DNA of 64,000 bases from Muriicola sp041358175 (GTDB taxonomy: Bacteria > Bacteroidota > Bacteroidia > Flavobacteriales > Flavobacteriaceae). Shown here one piece after another: positions 35,077 through 44,649 of the stretch; positions within the stretch are counted from its first letter, which is position 1, and the number at the start of each line of letters is the position of its first letter. The notes under the pieces were generated by a model. It had not been told where the DNA came from and did no database searches. It worked only from the letters and a program-made list of their open reading frames with translations. The position numbers and the translations under genes were made by a program. The stretch covers positions 10,803 through 74,802 of the forward strand of contig NZ_JBGKBE010000013.1 in NCBI RefSeq assembly GCF_041358175.1, written 5' to 3'.

Positions 35077-35784
35077 TCAGGGTTGATGACATTCTATTTG
35101 TGTTGTTATTTGAGGCGATGCAGGTTTAGGGGATAAATATGGAATTCCCAGACCCATTCCGCGTAAGATAAAAAGGATGCCGATCACCACGACGAAGATA
35201 GGGATTAGTCTTCGGATTTTTTGTCGTATCTGAGGTTGCAAAAGGCCTCCAATATAAGCAGCCGTGGTCATCAGCGGGATTGTTCCCAAACCAAACAGGG
35301 CCATATACATAGCTCCGCTAAATGGTGATGCCATAGCAATGGAAGCGAATAAGGCCATATAGACAAGGCCACAGGGTAAAAAACCATTGAGGAAGCCTAT
35401 GGTGAGAAAGGTATCCGGAGTTCTCTTTTTCAGCGCTTCCCCTAAAGCTGATTTAACCCTCGATACTCCCGTGTATATCGGGCGGGAAAAACTGAATTTT
35501 CTCATATATTTTTCCGGAATAACAATAGCAAGGATGATGATGGCCCCAATAATGATCGACAGGTTTTGTTGTGCCCCGAAGAGATACAATCCTTTGCCAA
35601 AGAAACCAAAGGCAAGACCCATAATGCTATAAGTAAGTATCCTGCCAAAATGATAAAGAAAGAGCTGGCCGAACATCCTGGTCTTGTTATCTCTGCTCAG
35701 AGGTAACATAAAGGCTATAGGCCCACACATCCCAACGCAGTGAAGACTACCGAGTAGTCCCAATAAAAAAGCTGTATAAACCAT
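35077..35784 (-). CDS. SafE/TauE-like membrane protein of the cco cluster
   Basis: Membrane protein of 235 residues with about six segments and the motif LGSLHCVGMCGPI near the N terminus, a mark of the cco-linked sulfite exporter TauE/SafE-like (also called UreH/DsbD-like) family. Conserved Cys and His could bind copper. It lies 8 nt behind ccoH and should be the last gene of the cco unit. A role in copper handling for oxidase assembly is inferred from context. Confidence 0.82.
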   Translation of the reverse strand: MVYTAFLLGLLGSLHCVGMCGPIAFMLPLSRDNKTRMFGQLFLYHFGRILTYSIMGLAFGFFGKGLYLFGAQQNLSIIIGAIIILAIVIPEKYMRKFSFSRPIYTGVSRVKSALGEALKKRTPDTFLTIGFLNGFLPCGLVYMALFASIAMASPFSGAMYMALFGLGTIPLMTTAAYIGGLLQPQIRQKIRRLIPIFVVVIGILFILRGMGLGIPYLSPKPASPQITTQIECHQP

Positions 35785-35792
35785 TTTCTCAG

Positions 35793-36239
35793 TTAATAGG
35801 TAAAACTTTTTCTGAACAAATAAGTTTCACCTTCATAATCCCAGCTAACATCAATGTCCCAGCGACCATCCAACAAACGTTTGTCAGGTATGAGCAAATG
35901 TGTATTGGATAAACTTATTGGAAAGTCAAAATCCAAGTGTTTATTGGACGGTCTGTAAAGGGACACTTTTCCATTTATTTTTGAGGGGATCATATTTTCG
36001 GGAAACCTGACAGTCATTCCAGAGTCGGTTCTGATCAGTTGTGGAGGATAGGGTAATTTGCTTACCACTTCCATGGCGTCAATCTCCTTCTGGTACGACA
36101 GTTCCTTTTTGTAATATTCTTCCGTAACCAGATCGTGATTAGCCCTGTCGTCCATACTCATCCTGACGACAAAGAAGAGGATAAAGGCTATAAAACCTAT
36201 AAACGACAACACAATTCCAGTACCCCAGTTAATTTTCAT
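35793..36239 (-). CDS. ccoH: FixH family protein (CcoH)
   Basis: Membrane-anchored protein of 148 residues with one N-terminal membrane segment (residues 8-28) and a periplasmic domain of FixH type. FixH/CcoH proteins stay with the cbb3 oxidase and aid its assembly. The order G-H behind P matches other fixGH/ccoGH clusters. 21 nt separate it from ccoG. Confidence 0.88.
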   Translation of the reverse strand: MKINWGTGIVLSFIGFIAFILFFVVRMSMDDRANHDLVTEEYYKKELSYQKEIDAMEVVSKLPYPPQLIRTDSGMTVRFPENMIPSKINGKVSLYRPSNKHLDFDFPISLSNTHLLIPDKRLLDGRWDIDVSWDYEGETYLFRKSFTY

Positions 36240-36260
36240 ATTTCTTTTCTTTTCTGTATT

Positions 36261-37676
36261 CTAATAATAACTTCTCGGCCCCAGGAAACGCGTTGTTGCG
36301 GTTTCCAATAAGGTTTCGTCACTGTAAACACCAATTTTAAGTTTGTCCTTATCGCTGCCCAGTTCCCCGGCATCAATTTCAATAAAGAGGGTGCCTTCTG
36401 TAAGTTGTTCTGCCGGCACGTCAAAATTTTTGTGCGTTACCACTTCTATTTTTCCGTTGTGGGATAAGAGTTTAAAACTCACGTTTTCTACATTTTTTGT
36501 CGTTTTATTGATCAGTTTAAAAGTGTAGACGTTACTGATTATATTACCTTCTTTACGTTCATACATTTGCCCCGGTAAACGCAACACCGTAGCTTCCAAA
36601 TCGTTCCTGAGGAAAAGCATCCCGATCAGTATTCCTATGAGAACCACCAGTACCGAGGAATAACCCATCATCCTTGGGGTAAAAGAAAATTTGGTTTTTT
36701 TCTCTATGTTGTCTTCGCTTGCATAACGGATCAGACCTTTGGGAAGATTCACCTTTTCCATAATGGTGTCGCATTCGTCAATACAGGCTGTACAGTTAAC
36801 ACATTCGAGCTGTGTTCCATTTCTTATGTCGATTCCTGTTGGACAAACATGAACACATTGAAAACAATCGATACAATCCCCATGTCCAAGAGCCTGGCGA
36901 TCTTCTCCTTTTCGGAATTTCTTTCTTCCTTTTTCCCCCTCACCCCTTTTATGATCATAGGCCACTACGATCGACTTGTTGTCGAGTAGTACACCTTGCA
37001 ACCTCCCATAAGGACAAGCAATGATACACACCTGCTCCCTAAACCAGGCAAAGACGAAGTAAAAGACCCCGGTAAAAATAAGCAGGGATATCAGGGAGCT
37101 GACATGCTGCATCGGGCCATCGGTTATATATCGAACAAGGGTATCACTGCCAATCAAATAGGCGAGAAATACATTGGCAATGAGGAAGGAGATCAGAAAA
37201 AATATACTCCATTTTATGAGGCGTTTTCTGATTTTCTGTGCATTCCAGGGCTGTCTGTCGAGCCTTATCTGAGCTCCGCGATCTCCATCAATCCAGTATT
37301 CAATTCTGCGAAAAACCATTTCCATAAAAATAGTCTGGGGACACATCCAGCCACAGAAAATACGTCCGAAAGCAACTGTAAAAAGAGCAATAAATATAAC
37401 CCCTGTGATCATCGAGATCACAAAGAGGTGAAAATCCTGGGGCCAGAAAGGATATCCAAAGATGTTGAATCGCCTTTCAAGCACATTAAACATCAGAAAC
37501 TGATTCCCGTTGATCTTTACAAATGGTGCTGCAATCAGAAATAACAACAGGCCGTAGCTCACCCACTTGCGGTATTTATAAAATTTACCGGAGGGTTTTT
37601 TAGGGAATACCCAGGCTCTTTTGCCTTCTTCATTTATGGTCCCTATGGAATCACGGAAACGTTCATCGTTTGCCAC
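36261..37676 (-). CDS. ccoG: cbb3 oxidase accessory protein CcoG
   Basis: Membrane ferredoxin-like protein of 471 residues, five or six membrane segments. CcoG reduces Cu(II) to Cu(I) for cbb3 assembly. Motifs: CGWMCPQTIFME near residue 105, then two 4Fe-4S cluster motifs CIDCFQCVHVCP and CVNCTACIDEC, and a C-terminal immunoglobulin-like domain (residues about 365-471). The start is GTG at 37676, giving the usual MANDERFRDSIGTI N terminus. Confidence 0.93.
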   Translation of the reverse strand: MANDERFRDSIGTINEEGKRAWVFPKKPSGKFYKYRKWVSYGLLLFLIAAPFVKINGNQFLMFNVLERRFNIFGYPFWPQDFHLFVISMITGVIFIALFTVAFGRIFCGWMCPQTIFMEMVFRRIEYWIDGDRGAQIRLDRQPWNAQKIRKRLIKWSIFFLISFLIANVFLAYLIGSDTLVRYITDGPMQHVSSLISLLIFTGVFYFVFAWFREQVCIIACPYGRLQGVLLDNKSIVVAYDHKRGEGEKGRKKFRKGEDRQALGHGDCIDCFQCVHVCPTGIDIRNGTQLECVNCTACIDECDTIMEKVNLPKGLIRYASEDNIEKKTKFSFTPRMMGYSSVLVVLIGILIGMLFLRNDLEATVLRLPGQMYERKEGNIISNVYTFKLINKTTKNVENVSFKLLSHNGKIEVVTHKNFDVPAEQLTEGTLFIEIDAGELGSDKDKLKIGVYSDETLLETATTRFLGPRSYY

Positions 37677-37696
37677 ACTGGTAAATCTTAAGTGAG

Positions 37697-38641
37697 TTAT
37701 TCATTCATGGCCACCGTAGTGGTATCCGAGGCCATCTCTTCAGGGGCCTCTTCCTCTTCGTCAGCATTCTCATCGATCCACAGCTCGCCTTCTGCATCTT
37801 TTGGATTCGCAGATGTTTTACCCTGAAAACTGAGGACATAACTAGCTACCTGAGCCATTTCTGAAGGTTTGAGGGTTTGTTTCCAGGCTATCATCCCTTT
37901 CCCGTCGCGTCCCCCTTCGGAAATTGTTTTAAATACATTTTTAATACCCCCTCCCAGTATCCAGTAAGGATCCGTAAGGTTAGGACCTATTCCTCCACCC
38001 CCGTCGGTCATATGGCACACGGCACAATTGGTATCAAAGATCACCTGTCCCGCCTTGAGGTCCGAGGCATCGGTGAGCAAGGTAACCGTGTTGACATCCA
38101 CCAGATCTTTCGCTGTTTTACGGTATTCTTCAATGGCAGCCTGTGCCTCCGCTACTTCCATTTCGTATTCGAGATCCTGATCGTAGTCATTGAATACATG
38201 AAAGCGGGCGAGATAAACAACACCAAATAGAATAGTAGCATAGAACAGATATACCCACCATGGTGGAAGTTTATTATCCAATTCTTTTATCCCGTCATAA
38301 TTGTGGTCAAGGATTATTTCACCCTCTTCTTCTATAGGTTTACTCCCGAGTAATTTCTTATAAATCCTGCTGGCCCATGCCCATTCCCACTTTTTTGTCT
38401 TAGCATTCAGATACCTTTCTTTGGCTTCTTCCGAGAGGGTCTGGAACATTACATTTTCAACGGATTTCACAATGAGTTCAATGGCGATAAGGATCAATAA
38501 GATCATCACCAGGAACAATTGTACCATGGGATATTCTATAAAGGCAGGCTTATCTCCTGATTCGATATAAAATTCGGTGAGGCCGAAAATAAGAAAGAAA
38601 AAAAATGGGATTCGGATCCACCAGGGTGATGTATTTTTCAT
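37697..38641 (-). CDS. ccoP: cbb3 oxidase subunit III (CcoP), monohaem
   Basis: Membrane-anchored cytochrome c subunit that takes electrons for the cbb3 oxidase, 314 residues. Two N-terminal hydrophobic stretches and a third near residue 130 are followed by a periplasmic domain. Only one haem motif is present, CAVCH at 206-210, where proteobacterial CcoP has two. The tail is a Glu/Asp-rich stretch, residues about 285-314. One-haem CcoP is usual for Bacteroidota. Six bases ahead on the same strand is ccoQ. Confidence 0.93.
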   Translation of the reverse strand: MKNTSPWWIRIPFFFFLIFGLTEFYIESGDKPAFIEYPMVQLFLVMILLILIAIELIVKSVENVMFQTLSEEAKERYLNAKTKKWEWAWASRIYKKLLGSKPIEEEGEIILDHNYDGIKELDNKLPPWWVYLFYATILFGVVYLARFHVFNDYDQDLEYEMEVAEAQAAIEEYRKTAKDLVDVNTVTLLTDASDLKAGQVIFDTNCAVCHMTDGGGGIGPNLTDPYWILGGGIKNVFKTISEGGRDGKGMIAWKQTLKPSEMAQVASYVLSFQGKTSANPKDAEGELWIDENADEEEEAPEEMASDTTTVAMNE

Positions 38642-38647
38642 GGGATA

Positions 38648-38827
38648 TTATTTTGGTTGATTATCTTCTAAGGGAATTTCACTTACTTCCTTAATATGTT
38701 CTTTCGAGGCGGTAAATACCCACCAGAATAAGAGGGAAAAGAATACAAAAAAGATGAGTAATGAGATCATGGGATAGGTGGCTATCCCTTCGATGCTCTC
38801 CATATGATTTTTGACAAATTTTAGCAT
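38648..38827 (-). CDS. ccoQ: CcoQ-like small membrane subunit
   Basis: A 59-residue protein found by reading the gap between ccoNO and ccoP. It begins MLKFVKNHMESIEG, has one membrane segment (residues about 20-38, rich in Phe and Leu with WW at its end), and ends in a charged tail. Size, topology and place in the operon fit CcoQ/FixQ, which stabilises the cbb3 complex. Gaps are 3 nt on the ccoNO side and 6 nt on the ccoP side. Confidence 0.85.
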   Translation of the reverse strand: MLKFVKNHMESIEGIATYPMISLLIFFVFFSLLFWWVFTASKEHIKEVSEIPLEDNQPK

Positions 38828-38830
38828 GAT

Positions 38831-41032
38831 CTATTGATTTTCTGATAACAGTTGATCTGTGTCTTTTACTTTTATATCGGTCCCAAGGCGCTGTAAATAG
38901 GCGATGAGAGCGATTATTTCACGGTCTTTCATTTCAACAAATTCCTGCCCGTTGGAAAGGGCCCTGGATTTGTCTTCTTCATAGGTCTTCGCAAAATCGG
39001 GATCTGAATACAGGCTTTCCTCGATCTGTTTTGCCTGTTCTTCCATTGCCGTTTGTGCATTGATGATGTCCTCTTCGGTATACGGTACCCCCAGGGTAAC
39101 CATGGCCCTCATTTTATCCTCTACATCAGAACGATCGTGTTTATCTCTTACCAGCCACTGATAGGCAGGCATAATGGAACCTGAGGACATACTTTGAGGA
39201 TCATACATATGATTCAGATGCCAACTATCAGAATACTTCCCGCCTACTCGAAGTAAGTCGGGTCCGGTACGTTTACTTCCCCAGAGGAAGGGGTGGTCGT
39301 AGACAAACTCTCCTGCTTTCGCGTATTCCCCGTATCGCTCCACTTCACTTCTGAAGGGGCGAACCATTTGTGAATGGCAGCCTACACAGCCTTCCCGGAT
39401 GTACAGATCACGTCCTTCCAGTTCCAGCGGAGTATAGGGCTTGACACTTGTTATGGTAGGGATATTCGATTTTACAAGCAGTGTTGGTACAATCTGAATA
39501 ACACCACCGATAAGAATAGCAATGGTAGCGAGGATGGTAAGTTGAATGGGCTTTCTTTCCAGCCAGGTGTGATAAGTTTCTCCAAGGGTACGTCTTGACG
39601 ATACCCTGGTTAGGGCCGGAGCTTCAGCCTGTTCATCTGTCACTGCGCTTCCCGAACGGACGGTTACCACAATGTTGTACAGCATTACGATAAAACCTAT
39701 AATGTAAAGTGATCCTCCGATGGCACGCATCCAGTACATCGGCATAATCTCATTAACGGTTTCAAGGAAGTTTCCGTAGACCAGACTGCCATCAGGATTA
39801 AAGTCTTTCCACATAAGCGCCTGGGTAAATCCGGCCACATACATTGGAAGAGCATACAAAATGATACCCAGTGTACCTATCCAAAAGTGGAAATTGGCCA
39901 TGGGTGTTGAATGGAGTCTGGTTTTAAACATTTTGGGCACCAGCCAGTAGATCATCCCGAAAGTGAGGAAGCCGTTCCAGGCCAGGGCACCTACATGGAC
40001 GTGTGCAATAATCCAGTCGCTGAAATGGGCAATGGCATTTACATTTTTCAGGGAAAGCATAGGACCTTCAAAAGTTGCCATCCCATAACCGGTAATTGCC
40101 ACCACCATAAATTTCAGAGTTGGGTCTACCCGTACTTTATCCCAGGCTCCCCTGAGGGTTAAAAGCCCGTTGATCATCCCACCCCAGGAAGGTGCAATCA
40201 GCATTACAGAAAAAGCCACACCCAGATTCTGAGCCCAGTCGGGTAAGGAGGAATACAACAGGTGGTGAGGTCCGGCCCAGATATAGATAAAGATCAGGGA
40301 CCAGAAATGCACAATAGACAGGCGATAGGAATACACAGGTCTGTTGGCGGCCTTAGGGACGAAGTAATACATCAGGCCGAGGAAAGGAGTGGTTAGGAAG
40401 AAGGCTACGGCGTTGTGGCCGTACCACCATTGCACCAGGGCATCCTGTACTCCTGCATAGACCGAATAGCTTTTTAGTGCGCTTACGGGTAATTCAAGGC
40501 TGTTAAAGATGTGTAAAACGGCGACTGTAACGAAAGTGGCCAGGTAAAACCAAATGGCGACGTATAAATGCCTCTGTCTTCTTTTGAGCATGGTACCGAT
40601 CAGGTTCCAGCCAAAGGCCACCCAGATTACTGCAATAGCCAGGTCGATAGGCCATTCCAGTTCGGCGTATTCCTTGGAAGTTGTGTATCCCAGTGGCAGG
40701 GTGATTGCGGCGGCCACAATAATAGCCTGCCATCCCCAGAAGTTCAGCTTACTGAGAAAGTCACTGAACATCCTTGCCTTTAAAAGCCGTTGAGTTGAAT
40801 AATATACCCCGGCAAAAATTGCATTCCCGACAAAGGCAAAAATAACGGCATTGGTATGCAGAGGGCGTAACCTACCAAAACTTAGCCAGGATATGCCATC
40901 TGTAACATTGGGAAATAAGAACATAAAGGCGAGTAGCAGACCCACCAGCATCCCAATGATCCCCCAGAAAAGGGTGGCATAGATAAATTTCTTTACGATC
41001 TGGTTGTCGTAACTAAATTGCTGTACTTCCAT
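38831..41032 (-). CDS. ccoNO: cbb3 oxidase fused subunits I and II (CcoN-CcoO)
   Basis: Catalytic core of the high-affinity cbb3 oxidase, 733 residues. Residues 1 to about 480 are CcoN with twelve membrane segments and the haem/CuB histidines (for example WWYGHNAVAFFLT, IWAGPHHLLY and IIAHVHVGALAWNG). A linker and membrane anchor lead into CcoO, with the haem c motif CVGCH at 549-553, then SQMVRPFRSE and the Met region GSIMPAYQWL. Fusion of these subunits is common in this phylum. It is the second gene after ccoS and is under an FNR-type promoter. Confidence 0.96.
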   Translation of the reverse strand: MEVQQFSYDNQIVKKFIYATLFWGIIGMLVGLLLAFMFLFPNVTDGISWLSFGRLRPLHTNAVIFAFVGNAIFAGVYYSTQRLLKARMFSDFLSKLNFWGWQAIIVAAAITLPLGYTTSKEYAELEWPIDLAIAVIWVAFGWNLIGTMLKRRQRHLYVAIWFYLATFVTVAVLHIFNSLELPVSALKSYSVYAGVQDALVQWWYGHNAVAFFLTTPFLGLMYYFVPKAANRPVYSYRLSIVHFWSLIFIYIWAGPHHLLYSSLPDWAQNLGVAFSVMLIAPSWGGMINGLLTLRGAWDKVRVDPTLKFMVVAITGYGMATFEGPMLSLKNVNAIAHFSDWIIAHVHVGALAWNGFLTFGMIYWLVPKMFKTRLHSTPMANFHFWIGTLGIILYALPMYVAGFTQALMWKDFNPDGSLVYGNFLETVNEIMPMYWMRAIGGSLYIIGFIVMLYNIVVTVRSGSAVTDEQAEAPALTRVSSRRTLGETYHTWLERKPIQLTILATIAILIGGVIQIVPTLLVKSNIPTITSVKPYTPLELEGRDLYIREGCVGCHSQMVRPFRSEVERYGEYAKAGEFVYDHPFLWGSKRTGPDLLRVGGKYSDSWHLNHMYDPQSMSSGSIMPAYQWLVRDKHDRSDVEDKMRAMVTLGVPYTEEDIINAQTAMEEQAKQIEESLYSDPDFAKTYEEDKSRALSNGQEFVEMKDREIIALIAYLQRLGTDIKVKDTDQLLSENQ

Positions 41033-41034
41033 AA

Positions 41035-41253
41035 TTAAATTTGTTTGCTTTTTGTATTGGTTTTACTGGATATTGGAACGGTTTGATCTGAAGTATTTTT
41101 TTTGGACCTGATCAACTCATCCTCAAAGAGAATACGGACAGATGGGGTATAGGAATCCTCATACTGTCCACTCTTTACAGAATGGATAAAGGCAACAAAA
41201 AATATTACGGCTACCACAATACTAATGGTCAGCAACACATAAATTACACTCAT
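41035..41253 (-). CDS. ccoS: cbb3 oxidase maturation protein CcoS
   Basis: Small membrane protein of 72 residues with one membrane segment (residues 3-25) and a polar tail. It is needed for insertion of haem b and CuB into CcoN in other bacteria. It is the first gene of the cco unit, two bases ahead of ccoNO. The predicted leader is only about 13 nt. Confidence 0.9.
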   Translation of the reverse strand: MSVIYVLLTISIVVAVIFFVAFIHSVKSGQYEDSYTPSVRILFEDELIRSKKNTSDQTVPISSKTNTKSKQI

Positions 41254-41272
41254 ACCTACCTGAATTCAGATG

Positions 41273-41315
41273 CAAAACTAGGTTTGCTGTTATCCCTAAA
41301 AAATGACATAAGTCA
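41273..41315 (-). promoter_or_regulatory. FNR-type promoter of the cco unit
   Basis: FNR box TGACATAAGTCA at 41304-41315 and, 23 nt on, the -7 element TAGTTTTG (minus strand, 41280-41273; full match). Predicted start near 41266. Box centre is at about -43. Confidence 0.78.
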
Positions 41316-41322
41316 GGTTTTA

Positions 41323-43698
41323 TTATTTAATTTTTCTTCCAATCCAATTCGTTGTTATCGTTGTGAACGCTACAATACTTATGGAACTGAGGGGCATAAG
41401 AATGGCGGCTATCACCGGTTGTAACTGGCCCGTTACTGCAAAATATAAGCCTACAATGTTATAAAGAAGAGACAAGACAAAACTCAGTCTGATAATCCCC
41501 ATGGCCTTTTTAGAAGCGTGGAGATAGGAACTGAGATATTCAAATTTACTCGCATCCAGTATGCCGTCACAGGCCGGAGAAAATACGTTGATATCTTCCG
41601 CCAGGGCAATTCCAACATCACTTTGGGCCAAAGCCCCTGCATCGTTAAGACCATCACCAACCATCATTACCCGCTTTCCTGAATCCTGTAGTTCTTTCAC
41701 AAAAAACAGCTTGTCTTGCGGACTTTGATCGAAGTACATAGGGGTTAAGCCGGGAAGCAGTGCTTCGAGCCTGTTTCTTTCCCCGTCGTGGTCGCCCGAT
41801 AGGACGGCCACATCCATCTGCTGTGTCAGTTCAGTCATCAGCTGGGATATACCATGGCGATACTGACTTTCGAGAACAAAGCGTCCTTTGTACTCCGCAT
41901 TTGTACTTAAATGAACTTCGGCTGTACCGGGGCTATTTTCATTGCAGTTATCAACGAAGCTGGCTGCTCCAATTTTAATATTAGCATTTCCTTTGCTTCC
42001 ATAGAGACCCTGACCAATAAATTCCTCATATTGATCCAGGCTCATAATATTGTGTTCCTTCAGCAAGGCGTAAAGTGACCTGCTCAAAGGGTGGTTGGAT
42101 GCCCTGAGGGTACTCTTCAGCAGCGATTTTTCCTCAGTAGTTAGTTGGCTTCCTTCATAGAGGATCTGATCGTGTTTACTTGTGGTGAGCGTTCCGGTTT
42201 TATCAAAAATTGCCGTATTGATGCCGGCCATTTTCTCAATGACAGAAATATCTTTGAGGTAGAATTTTTTTTTGCCAAAAATCCTGAGCATATTCCCCAG
42301 CGTAAAGGGTGCGGCCAGGGCTATGGCACAAGGACAGGCTATGATAAGTACCGCCGTGAAAACATTCCAGACCTTTTCAGGATCTGTAAACATCCAGTAG
42401 AGAGATGCAATCATTGCGATAGACAAAACAGCATAGGTAAAGCGTTTACCAATACTATCAGTGAGCGATTTAAACTTGCTATCTGAGTTTTCCCCAAAGA
42501 CTGAATGGCTCCATAACTGTGTTAGGTAGCTCTGAGAAACTTTTTTATCGGCAACCATTTCAAACGGTCCTCTGAGTTGTTTCCCGCCCGCAAAGACTTT
42601 TTTCCCTAATTCCACATGTACAGGCCTGGCTTCCCCGGTAACAAAGCTGTAGTCTATCTCTGCTGCCCCGTTTTTTAAAACTCCGTCAACAGGGATCAGT
42701 TCCCCATGGCGTATAAGTAGTCGGTCACCTTTTTTCACCTCATTTACCTGAGCCACTTCCTCTTTTCCATCCTGGAGAATACGTGTAACTGCCACCGGGA
42801 AATAGGACTTGTAGTCCCGTTCAAAAGAAAGGAAGGAATAGGTTCGCTTTTGAAAATATTTACCCAGCAACAGAAAGAAAATAAGTCCGCTGAGACTATC
42901 GAAAAATCCACTTCCCCAATCAAAGGAAATTTCAAGGGTACTGCGGAGAAATAGGACCAGTATTCCCAAAGCAATGGGTACATCTATATTGAGAAAACGA
43001 CTCCGGATTCCTTTGTATGCTGATATGAGGTAGTCTTTCCCGGCGTAAAAGACTACAGGTACGGAAAAGGCGAACATAAGCCATCTGAACAGGATTTTGT
43101 ACTGTTCTAACCAATACTCATTAACATCAAAATATTCGGGAAAGGAGAGGAACATTATATTGCCGAAACCAAATCCTGCTACGCCCAGCTGATAGATGAT
43201 TTTTTTATCATCTCTGTTCTTTTTTACATCCGAATCAGCCAGGGAGATAGTGGGTTCATATCCAATTTTTGCGAGGATTTCAGCTATCTCTTTCAGAGAA
43301 ATAACGGTAGCATCGAAAGATATCCTTACGGTCTTTTGGGGAAAGTCGACTTGCGACTGCACCACTCCGGGAGCCAATTTCTGAAGGTTCTCAAGAACCC
43401 AGATACATGAACTACAATGGATGGTGGGGATAAACAGGTTGATGATCTGATGTTTCCCGTCGTTAAATTCGATTAGTTGCTCTGAGATCTCTGTATTTTC
43501 CAGGAAGTCGAATTTCCCGGGCATCAGCTTTGGGGTACTCCCGGCAGCGGATTGCAGATCGTAGTAATACTTGAGATCATTCGAGTCGAAGATCTCATAG
43601 ACCGTTTTGCATCCGTTGCAACAGAAAGCTTTGTCCTGAAATAAGATTGTATCATCATCACAGGGATCCCCGCAATGAAAACAATTCATGTTATCCAT
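41323..43698 (-). CDS. ccoI: Copper-translocating P-type ATPase of the cco cluster (CcoI)
   Basis: P1B-type ATPase, 791 residues, that moves copper for cbb3 assembly. The N terminus has a cysteine-rich zinc-ribbon-like part (NCFHCGDPC, FCCNGCKTVYEIF), then a heavy-metal domain with HCSSCIW. The membrane copper site is CPCAIALAAP; phosphorylation DKTGTLT and hinge GDGLNDAGAL follow. Start taken at ATG 43698 (43689 also possible); the longer frame to a TTG at 43731 lies upstream of the predicted transcription start. It has its own FNR-type promoter. Confidence 0.93.
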   Translation of the reverse strand: MDNMNCFHCGDPCDDDTILFQDKAFCCNGCKTVYEIFDSNDLKYYYDLQSAAGSTPKLMPGKFDFLENTEISEQLIEFNDGKHQIINLFIPTIHCSSCIWVLENLQKLAPGVVQSQVDFPQKTVRISFDATVISLKEIAEILAKIGYEPTISLADSDVKKNRDDKKIIYQLGVAGFGFGNIMFLSFPEYFDVNEYWLEQYKILFRWLMFAFSVPVVFYAGKDYLISAYKGIRSRFLNIDVPIALGILVLFLRSTLEISFDWGSGFFDSLSGLIFFLLLGKYFQKRTYSFLSFERDYKSYFPVAVTRILQDGKEEVAQVNEVKKGDRLLIRHGELIPVDGVLKNGAAEIDYSFVTGEARPVHVELGKKVFAGGKQLRGPFEMVADKKVSQSYLTQLWSHSVFGENSDSKFKSLTDSIGKRFTYAVLSIAMIASLYWMFTDPEKVWNVFTAVLIIACPCAIALAAPFTLGNMLRIFGKKKFYLKDISVIEKMAGINTAIFDKTGTLTTSKHDQILYEGSQLTTEEKSLLKSTLRASNHPLSRSLYALLKEHNIMSLDQYEEFIGQGLYGSKGNANIKIGAASFVDNCNENSPGTAEVHLSTNAEYKGRFVLESQYRHGISQLMTELTQQMDVAVLSGDHDGERNRLEALLPGLTPMYFDQSPQDKLFFVKELQDSGKRVMMVGDGLNDAGALAQSDVGIALAEDINVFSPACDGILDASKFEYLSSYLHASKKAMGIIRLSFVLSLLYNIVGLYFAVTGQLQPVIAAILMPLSSISIVAFTTITTNWIGRKIK

Positions 43699-43720
43699 AC
43701 ACTTGTCAAATACCTGGGAG

Positions 43721-43763
43721 CAAAGATGCAACCTCAGTTGTCAGTAAAAAATGACATTTATCA
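43721..43763 (-). promoter_or_regulatory. FNR-type promoter of ccoI
   Basis: FNR box TGACATTTATCA at 43752-43763. 23 nt on, the minus strand has CATCTTTG (43728-43721), one mismatch from TAnnTTTG. Predicted start near 43714, leader about 16 nt to the ATG at 43698. Confidence 0.68.
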
Positions 43764-43879
43764 GGTAAAAAATTAAAAACAATCAAACACAATTGAATGG
43801 TGAGATAGGGAAAAATCCTGAAAGTGCTATGGCGACCTTTATAAATTATCTTACCTTAGAGGGATGAAAGCCGTACCTC

Positions 43880-44569
43880 ATGAAAAACAGATGTGAGAAC
43901 TGTATTGTCAGACAATTCAACTCTTTGCGGGCAATGAGCAAGGAGGAATTAAAACGGGTTTCCGACTCCAAGATTACCAGGACGATAAAGAAAGGGCAGG
44001 CTATTTTCGAAGAGGGTGAAAAACTCAATGGTGTCTATTGTGTTCGTGATGGGGTATCAAAACTTTCCAAGCTTAGTGCCAATGGCAAGGACCAGATTGT
44101 AAAACTTGCCAGCAAAGGGGAAGTGATGGGTCAGAGATCTGTAATTGCTGAGGAATCAACAAATCTTAGCGCAGTTGCCGTAAGCGATATGGAGGTTTGC
44201 TTTATTCCTAAGGAGGGGATTGTGGATGCCCTTCATAAGAATCCAAACTTTACGGTAGAGGTATTGCGTCATATGGCCCACGATTTACGGGAAGCCGATG
44301 ATGTAATAGTCAATATGTCTCAAAAGACAGTAAAACAGCGTATCGCTGAAGCATTCTTATACTTAAGAGATAATTTTGGGGCTGATACTGACGGCTTCCT
44401 CAACGTAACCCTGTCTCGTGAAGATATTGCCAATGTGGTAGGTACGGCAACCGAATCTTGCATCAGGATTATTTCTGAATTCAAGAAAAAGAAATACATC
44501 AAAACTTCCGGAAAAAAGATTGGTGTAGTGGATGAAAAGAAGCTACGAGACCTGGTCGATGGGTTCTGA
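43880..44569 (+). CDS. fnr: Crp/Fnr family regulator, FNR type
   Basis: Transcription regulator of 229 residues: effector domain (cNMP-binding fold, residues about 20-140), dimer helix and a C-terminal winged helix. Cysteines C5 and C8 (RCENC), C54 and C107 are candidates for an oxygen-labile 4Fe-4S cluster, with fewer N-terminal cysteines than E. coli FNR. The recognition helix GTATESCIRIISEF keeps the Glu and Arg at E-x3-R spacing that read TGA...TCA half-sites in CRP/FNR. The divergent ccoI and neighbouring genes carry such boxes, so it is the best candidate for their control. Confidence 0.85.
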   Translation: MKNRCENCIVRQFNSLRAMSKEELKRVSDSKITRTIKKGQAIFEEGEKLNGVYCVRDGVSKLSKLSANGKDQIVKLASKGEVMGQRSVIAEESTNLSAVAVSDMEVCFIPKEGIVDALHKNPNFTVEVLRHMAHDLREADDVIVNMSQKTVKQRIAEAFLYLRDNFGADTDGFLNVTLSREDIANVVGTATESCIRIISEFKKKKYIKTSGKKIGVVDEKKLRDLVDGF

Positions 44570-44649
44570 ATAACATCATTTTTTTCAAGAGTATTTTCCC
44601 TTCAAGGGTCATCAATAATTGATTGTCCCCTTCAAACCTCCTGTAAACC

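Noticed and set aside
43699..43731. Longer ccoI start at a TTG
   Set aside because: It lies upstream of the predicted transcription start given by the FNR box and -7 element.
44611..44623. Palindrome ATCAATAATTGAT behind fnr
   Set aside because: Half-sites face the wrong way for an FNR box (TCA...TGA) and it is not followed by a -7 element; likely chance in AT-rich DNA.
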